NCBI RefSeq assembly: GCF_048544455.1
Contig: NC_133532.1
Coordinates: forward strand, 82,105,156-82,169,155
Reading direction: 5' to 3'
Source of the DNA: Silene latifolia
Lineage: Eukaryota; Streptophyta; Magnoliopsida; Caryophyllales; Caryophyllaceae
DNA: 64,000 nucleotides
The position numbers were made by a program, and so were the translations under genes. Below the pieces are notes generated by a model. The model was not told the origin of the DNA. It was given only the letters and a program-made list of their open reading frames with translations, and did not search any database. This document shows positions 58,075 to 64,000 of this stretch, in pieces; within the stretch, counting starts at the first letter, position 1, and the number at the start of each line of letters is the position of its first letter.

Positions 58075-59718
58075 TTGCCGATGTAGTCGTTATTTCAACC
58101 AAAACAATATTTATATTTTTACAAAGTACTCTTAGTAAAGTGATAAGCAAAGGTCGGATCCCAAGGGATGGGTGTCAATTTAAGATTTCAATTGCAAGTA
58201 GTTGTGTCTTAGGGTGTCACAAATTTGGGTTGAGATGAGATGTAATCTAAACTAATCAACAAGATGAATGAAAACAAAGTAAAGCAATAAAACGGATTTG
58301 TAAACAATTGATTAAGGGCACTAGGGTGTCATGGGTTCATAAGGGAATCATGGAAATAGATCATACAAACATGTTCCCAAATAGATGCAAGCAACTTATT
58401 GTTGTGATGGAATCGAGTTAGTGTATATCTTACAATTCCTAGGAAGATTTAGGTCCCGGAGTCGAGTCGATCAAGACTTTACAACACCTACAAGTCGACT
58501 TAGTCTCTTCCTATTCAACTCTATGCATGGTCTAACAAGGCTTGAGTTGGCTTATATCTTACAAGCCTCATTGAAAAGATAAGAGATGGGTAAAAAATGC
58601 AAGGTTTCATAGTCTAGCATTTTATCAAACATAATATGTGCATAAGTTGGAATCACAACAAGCAAGCAACTAATTATGGAAGCATATAAAATTAAGCATA
58701 GATATAATCTCATGATTGATTCCCCTAATTCCCCATTAACCCTAGCTAAGAGACTACTCACTCATGATCAAGTTTAACATGCTAATAAGGATGTCAATCA
58801 TATTAACAAAGCAAAACATGATGAATAAGTAATGTAAATAACAATAATTAAGCAAAGGTAAAAAGGGATTATACCAACTTGAGATGATCCAAATATAAAG
58901 CAAAGAATAATAGAAGGAAACTTGATGATTGATGGAGAGTTGTCAATCCTCCAATAAACCCCAAATAATCTTCTAATTACCTAACTAAAACTAAGAACAA
59001 TTGAGAGATTAAGGAAAGATTAAAATGTGATTAATATTGAAATGTGTATTACAACTTGGATTAAGACTAAATTAAGAGATTAGAATGAGATTAGGACTTG
59101 ATTCTAAGGTTGATGATAATCTAGGTAGTACAATAGGGTATTTATACTAAAATTATGTACAAGGATTAGGGTTACTAAGGGCTTAAATGACAATTAAGAC
59201 CCTAAGAGAAGGTCGATGATTTGCAAATCCCGAGGGACATGCGTGGCCTGAGTAGCAACTCCCGAGGGACATGCGCGCCCTGGCTTGAAGTATGCTCGGG
59301 TCTGTAAGGAAATCCACGCGGATTGAACCTTGGGACGCCCGGATCCTGGGCTGGGACGCTCGTCCTGAGCTCGGGACGCCCGGATCTTGGGACAAGGTTC
59401 CTTCTCTTATTCTTGGCTACCTCACAATCCGTGGGGACTGTCTTAGGGACGCAAGGATCTTCATCATTGCCCATTTCACTTGATTTATTTGCTTAGACCT
59501 TTAGTGTTGGTCTCCTCTTCGATGCTTGGTTATTAGATACGATCCATTTAGCTCCATAAATGCAAGGCTATCAATCATCTCCTACCAAGGACACAAAACC
59601 TCAAAGAATATGCAAAATAGGGAACTAAAGATAAGAAATAATGACCCTAATAGTTGCTAGAAAGCATGGGAACGAGGTTAATTCGGGGACTAAATGTGCT
59701 CAAATATGAGTCACATCA
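58075..59718 (-). repeat. 5' LTR of Athila C
   Basis: Homologous to 16538-18138. GC-rich units gggacgc start at 59332, 59353 and 59373; the other LTR retains one at this point, which accounts for most of the length difference. Confidence 0.9.
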
Positions 59719-61000
59719 TGTTGACACAGCTCCTCCTTGTGGCTATTCGGGCTGTTTTACCTAAACATGTTAGACAAGTGATCATTAAGCTTTGCAGATT
59801 CTTTAGAGCAATTAATGCCAAGGACATTGATCCGAAGTCTTTAAATGAGCTACAAGCTGATATTATTGTGACACTTTGCGCACTTGAAATGTACTTTCCC
59901 ATCAGTTTTTTCGACATTATGGTTCACTTAATCATTCATTTGGTTAGAGAAATTAAACTTTGTGGCCCGGTGTTCCTCAGAAACATGTGGGCTATGAAGC
60001 GAGAGATGGGGATGTATAAGAGGCGTGTGAAGAATTGGTATCGACCTGAGGCTAGCATTGTTTAAGCAACTATTGCTTGTGAGATATTTGGATTTTGACA
60101 AGATTACTTTACCAGTGTGAAATCTATCGAACTCCCTACCTTTAGGCACGAGGGACGACTTCAAGGGAAGGGTACTTTAGGAAAAAAGTTTATTACAGTT
60201 AACCGTGTTTGTTTTGATAATGCACATATGTATGTTTTGCCTTAATAAAAAGACACAATCCATATTTAATTGATCATTTTGCCTAATAAAAAGACAAAAT
60301 CCACATAAACGTGAAGGTTGGTTGGTAAGTGAACACAATCCGACATTTATACACTGGTTTAAAGAAAAGGTGATGACAGAGTTGTCAAACATAACACATG
60401 ACCTAAGTGAGAACTTAAGATGGTTAGCATATGGTCCCAAGCTCACTATCATGTCTTATGAAGGGTATGATATCAATGGGTTCTGCTTTTACACAAGTCG
60501 TCAGGATGCGAAAAGTACGATGCAAAATAGCGGCGTTACAGTCAGTTGAATATGTAGGAAAGGGTAAACAGCCTGTAGATATAACAAAGCCTTATTATGG
60601 GCTAATTGAAGACATATGGGAGCTTGATTATCATGATTTTTTAGTACCCTTATTTCGATGTAAGTGGGCCGATTGTGATAAGGGAGTTAATGTTGATGAT
60701 ATGGGTTTCACTTTAGTAGATTTCAATTTTCTAGGTCACAAAGACGACCTCAATATTCTAGCGTCTCAAGCAAAGCAAATTTTCTATATTGAGGATCCTT
60801 TAAACAAGAAACGGTCATTTGTTCGTAATGGTAAAAGACGCATTCTTGGCGTAGATGGTGTTGTTGATGAAGAAGAGTATGATCAAGTTGATGAAATTTC
60901 TCCTTTTTCGACCACTTGCCAAAATGTGCAAGTACTACGTGACGAAGTCTATGTACGAGATGACCATGACGAGGGATTATGTTTTGATAACTCCAAATAA
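59719..61000 (+). pseudogene. CACTA transposase, C-terminal part (DUF4218 and DUF4216)
   Basis: After the TSD the transposase frame resumes: QLLLVAIRAVLPKHVRQVIIKLCRFFRAI, TLCALEMYFPISFFDIMVHLIIHLVREI, GPVFLRNMWAMKREMG, characteristic of DUF4218. Stops follow after 60065 and the reading shifts several times (60070-60320). Then HWFKEKV...LRWLAYGP, and 60550-61000 gives YYGLIEDIWELDYHDFLVPLFRCKW, GFTLVDFNFLGHKDDLNILASQAKQIFYIEDP, the DUF4216 domain, ending in an acidic tail with a stop just after 61000. Order DUF4218 then DUF4216 is standard for plant CACTA transposases. The 16538-59718 insertion and the stops leave it inactive. Confidence 0.82.
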
Positions 61001-61010
61001 TAGATAATAT

Positions 61011-61694
61011 CCTTCGCTGATTTTTGAACGAGTTTGTAGACGATTATGTCATTATGTCATTTGCGCTATAATTATTTGAACTGAGATTTTTTATATGAAG
61101 CAATGTTATCAGCTAATTATATTTGAACTGCATTTATTTTCGTTATTCATCGTCTTTTACTAATTGATGACCCGTTTATCTTTATGTTCATTTTCTGAAT
61201 TTTTTTATTAGGCTGTTATTTGAACCTCCAATGCTGCTGCCATTTATGTTGAGGTTATTTTTCTTCATTTATTCATACGACGTCGTAATCAGTTTCTTTC
61301 TTCATTCGTTTCATCATTTCATTTTCTATATCTAGTCTTTCTCCTTCTAAAATCTCTTTAAGATGTGTAATGCGTTAAAAAAACAAGCTCTTCGACAGTC
61401 ACTTTGGCCATCACTCACTCCGACAAACACAATCATCAGTGAGTTTGTTTCTTCATATTTGATTGGTGATTTAAAATTCCAATTCATTTCTTATATCGCA
61501 ACCTAGGGTTTTCGTTTGATTTTGCTTTTGATTCTGCTTATCAAATGCCAACTTCTCCAACGACAATGATACGTAAAATGCTTACCTCCTAGTCTTGTTC
61601 AACTTTGCATACTCGATCAAGTCTAATGCTTTTTGTTATTACTACATACTCATTGGTACTACTTACTCATGTATTAGTATTGTGGTATTTTATT
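61011..61694. other. Non-coding flank, possible CACTA 3' region
   Basis: AT-rich with no ORF of note and no CACTA 3' inverted repeat found. The boundary with flanking DNA is unknown. Confidence 0.4.
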
Positions 61695-61759
61695 GTCTAT
61701 TAGCTCAAAAGGTAGAGCATTGTGCTTGCACAAGGTGTGGGTTCGAATCCCACATAGAC
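61695..61759 (+). tRNA. tRNA-like sequence (pseudo)
   Basis: Acceptor gtctat pairs with atagac, D arm agctc...gagc is present, and the B box GGTTCGAATCC is perfect. The anticodon arm is the near-perfect hairpin ttgtgc-tt-gcacaa with only two unpaired bases, so it cannot form a normal anticodon loop. Third member of the family at 8350 and 8714. Confidence 0.5.
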
Positions 61760-61769
61760 GAATAAACAT

Positions 61770-61950
61770 AAGTAATCGTAGTTATTGTATAGAAAGAGCA
61801 GTTATTTAATAGAGTAACGCAAGTTATTGTATGGAGTAAGAGTAGTTATTTGAGTTATTGTATTTGTATAGAGTAACAATAGTTATTGCATAAAGTAAGA
61901 GTAGTTATTTAATAGAGTAACACTAGTTATTGTATTGAAAGAATAATATC
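61770..61950. repeat. Minisatellite of agttatt units
   Basis: Irregular repeats of the type agttattgtatagagtaac and agtagttatttaatagagtaac, about 25-35 bp, run up to the LTR of copia F. Confidence 0.7.
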
Positions 61951-61958
61951 TAAGATAT

Positions 61959-62159
61959 TGTTCTTGGGATATATATTGTATTATATGTAATCTAGTTATA
62001 TAAGTAAAGTGTATAATATAGTTACCTATCTTGTAGGAAATAATATAGGAGGTAGAAGATTTGATATAGTTGAGCATTGTATATAAGGTAGAGTTGTACG
62101 TTCCTTTGAATAATAAGAAAAGTTATCGTCCTCCTCATTCCGCTGTCATTAGGTTTTCA
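61959..62159 (+). repeat. Putative 5' LTR of copia F
   Basis: Short candidate LTR from TGTTCTTGGG to ...ggttttca, directly before a primer site. The 3' LTR is outside the window, so the start is inferred. Confidence 0.55.
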
Positions 62160-62161
62160 CA

Positions 62162-62174
62162 TGGTATCGTGAGC
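62162..62174 (+). other. Primer binding site of copia F
   Basis: TGGTATCGTGAGC, a variant of the initiator tRNA-Met site TGGTATCAGAGC. Confidence 0.7.
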
Positions 62175-62214
62175 ATAAATCGATCCAAACATATTTTTTT
62201 AAGCCGACTTCATC

Positions 62215-64000
62215 ATGGTAGGAGAGGACGGCAAATCATCAAAGGGATCTGGTCCAAAGACCATTCCCATAACATCACCTTTATACCTTCACCCATCTGA
62301 CAATCCAAATCTTAATGTTACGCAAATCTTTTTCGATGGAAATAATTATGATTTGTGGGCGGAAGCCGTCAAGAATGGACTCGATGCCAAAAACAAATTG
62401 GCATTCATCGAAGGAAAGGTAAAAAAACCAGTCAATTCAGACGATGAGGAAAGGTAAACAAATTGTAATGCTATGATAAGGGCGTGGCTTCGGAACGTAA
62501 TTGATCCGTGGCTACATGCTAGCATATCGTTCTCTCAGCCAGTAAGTGAAATTTGAAGAGAATTGGCCGATAGATATGCGGCAGGGAATGCACCCCATGT
62601 TCATCAATTAAAAACTGAGTTGAATGAATGCAAGCAAGGAGGGGATTCCATTGTTGAATACTACACACATCTCAAAACAATTTGGGATGAATTGGCAAAC
62701 TATAGCAAGGCTAAGGACTGTACCTGTGGAGCAGCTGCCTCGTTGCTAAAGGAACGAGAAGAGGAGAAAGTATATCAATTCCTAATGGGATTGGACTCTA
62801 AATTGTATGGAAACATACGATCTAATTTATTGATGGAAGACCCGATTACCACTCTTACGCGCGCGTATGCTCTGATGCTTAAAGAGGAACGACATGTCTC
62901 CTTGACCAAAGTTAAGGAAGAGAGAAATGATGCAGCTATGGCGGTTCGACATCATGGCACTGGAAGAGGAAGGAATACCAGTTACAAATCAGAAAGTGAG
63001 GAAGAAAATAAGCCACCAAAGTGCAATTATTGTGGGAAGTTTTACCATAAGGAGGAGGATTGTTATGATAAACATGGTTATGAGGGAGTGAAGGCTCGAG
63101 AAAGGGGACGAGGAAGAAGAGGTGGCAGCTCTGGACGTGGTGGTTATGGCCGAGGCAGAGGTCGGGGACGCAACAATTACCAAGCAAATGCAGTTGGTGG
63201 AAGCTTTGGAACGAAAGATGGCGGATCCTCGAAACAGAATGTGCCATTCTTGGATGAAGAAATTGTTCGACTTCGAAGCTTCATCATGGCCAGTCCAGAA
63301 GGTGTCGATAAGTCGCAAGGTATGAAATTTACAATTAATGTTGAGTGGTTGATAGACAGTGGATCGTCACACCACATGACAGGACGCCGCGACATTCTGG
63401 AGAATGTTTGGGTTGAAGACGAGTCCACAGTTAGCTTGCCAGACGGAAGAAAAGTTACTGCAAATGTTCATGGACAAGTAAAATTAAATGAGAATTTTGT
63501 TTTGAAGGACGTATTGTTTGTACCAACTCTGACTTGCGACCTTATCTCGGTGAAACAATTGATAAATGAAAACAATTGCGTAATAACATTTTATTCCGAC
63601 TATTGTGAAATGCAGGACCGGACTTCGAAGATGAACATTGGACGGGGTGAGTATCGTGAGGGAGTTTATTACTATCGATCAATAAAACAACAATCGACGG
63701 CACAAGTGACGGTTTCCAAGGAAGCACGGGTGTGGCACAGACGATTGGGACACCCTTCCAAAAATATTTTTGCTCGTTTTTCTCCTTTAGTTGGCTGTGA
63801 TTTGCATTGGACTACCGATGAGGTTTGCGATTCATGTTGTAGGGCTAAACAAACTCGTAATTCTTTTGCTATTAACAATAAGAAATGTGGTGAATTGTTT
63901 GGTTTGATACATTGTGATATTTGGGGTTCATATCGAGTTGCTAGCTTGACACGAGCACATTATTTTCTGACCATAGTTGACGACCATAGTCGAGGGGTAT
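62215..64000 (+). pseudogene. gag-pol: Gag-pol of copia F (partial, two nonsense codons)
   Basis: ATG at 62215 opens a copia gag of the Retrotran_gag_3 type (PLYLHPSDNPNLNVTQIFFDGNNYDLWAEAVKNGLDAKNK split over two motifs, W.A...ALDAKNK-like). An in-frame TAA at 62455 and TGA at 62554 interrupt it, the second consistent with a lost tryptophan. From 62557 the frame is open to the window end, about 480 codons. It holds the remaining gag (WDELANYSKAKDCTCG), an RGG-rich basic stretch, zinc knuckle CNYCGKFYHKEEDC, protease DSGSSHHM, the integrase zinc region (H...H...CDSCC) and the first integrase aspartate (HCDIWG). Only two stops separate this from an intact frame. Confidence 0.9.

Larger units (their letters stand above)
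16538..59718 (-). mobile_element. Athila-type Ty3/gypsy element C (gag, protease and Athila ORF; no RT or integrase seen)
   Basis: LTRs of about 1.6 kb lie at 58075-59718 (5' in element orientation) and 16538-18138 (3'), bounded by TSD tgttg. The primer site TGGCGCCGTTGCCGGGGA is 4 bases inside the 5' LTR, the usual Athila sequence. In element order: gag (57936-55919), copia D insertion, protease (45645-45203), a linker ORF, a GC-rich repeat region, the Athila ORF (43647-43286 and 21442-20167, split by copia B), a 2-kb 3' region and the 3' LTR. No RT, RNase H or integrase is present, so this looks non-autonomous. LTRs differ by roughly 5 percent in a sample compared by eye. Confidence 0.9.
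12085..61010 (+). mobile_element. CACTA (En/Spm) transposon, split by a 43-kb insertion
   Basis: The 5' end is CACTAGTAGAAAAAAT at 12085, the hallmark terminus. A TNP2-type transposase pseudogene follows in two halves (14585-16537 and 59719-61000) with Athila element C between them. The TSD tgttg on each side of C (16533-16537, 59719-59723) shows that C interrupted a continuous transposase reading frame. The matching 3' inverted repeat (ending CTAGTG) was not found before the window ends, so the right boundary is only the end of recognised coding sequence. Excluding C, at least 5.7 kb is present. Confidence 0.85.
61959..64000 (+). mobile_element. Ty1/copia element F, 5' part
   Basis: Short LTR, primer site and gag-pol running off the window. 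It is a different copia lineage from A, B and D: a different gag type, a much shorter LTR and almost no leader. Flanked on the left by the minisatellite. Confidence 0.8.

Noticed and set aside
61915-61935. aacactagttat as the CACTA 3' terminus
   Set aside because: It lies in the agttatt minisatellite, with no subterminal repeats and only a short chance match.

Overview
This window is plant nuclear DNA made almost entirely of transposable elements. The evidence is plant-specific element families (Athila and Tat Ty3/gypsy, Ty1/copia with an initiator-Met primer site, a CACTA transposon with TNP2-type transposase, an L1-type LINE 3' end, a Stowaway-like MITE), GT-AG introns and AT-rich non-coding DNA. 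I see no intact host gene. The element set suggests a dicot with a large repeat-rich genome; the species cannot be fixed from sequence alone.

Layout, left to right. 1-5720: decayed Ty1/copia element A (internal part and 3' LTR). 5721-6020: a 22-bp minisatellite and long TC/TA runs. 6021-11965: an unassigned element (H) with about 60-bp terminal inverted repeats, holding a LINE 3' remnant, two tRNA-like sequences, a MITE and a duplicated minisatellite. 12085 to about 61,000: a CACTA transposon split by a 43-kb insertion. 61,000-64,000: a tRNA-like sequence, a minisatellite and the 5' part of copia element F.

The 43-kb insertion is a stack resolved by target-site duplications (TSDs). Athila-type element C (16538-59718, minus strand, TSD tgttg) sits inside the CACTA transposase gene. 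Copia B (21443-43285, TSD aattc) sits inside C's post-protease ORF. Tat/Ogre-like element G (30002-43256, pol on minus strand, TSD gagtc) sits inside B's 3' LTR. Copia D (45646-55918, minus, TSD tgaaa) sits between C's gag and protease. A second Athila-type element E (45860-49586, minus) sits in D's reverse transcriptase, and a deletion has removed E's far half together with D's RNase H and most of D's 3' LTR.

How the parts work together: G has lost gag and protease but keeps RT, two RNase H domains and integrase. Between pol and its 3' LTR it carries two antisense genes with introns, one a plant mobile domain gene. C keeps gag, protease and the Athila ORF but shows no RT or integrase, so it probably depended on enzymes from other elements. 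All large ORFs contain nonsense codons or frameshifts, so this reads as a graveyard of recently active elements.

The most unusual signal is outside the genes. Each of the three Ty3/gypsy elements carries its own GC-rich motif in pairs at near-fixed spacing: GTCGATCGAC pairs exactly 21 bp apart in E (five of five), GCGCAGCA...TGCTGCG blocks 30 bp apart in G, and GGACG-type units about 20 bp apart in C.
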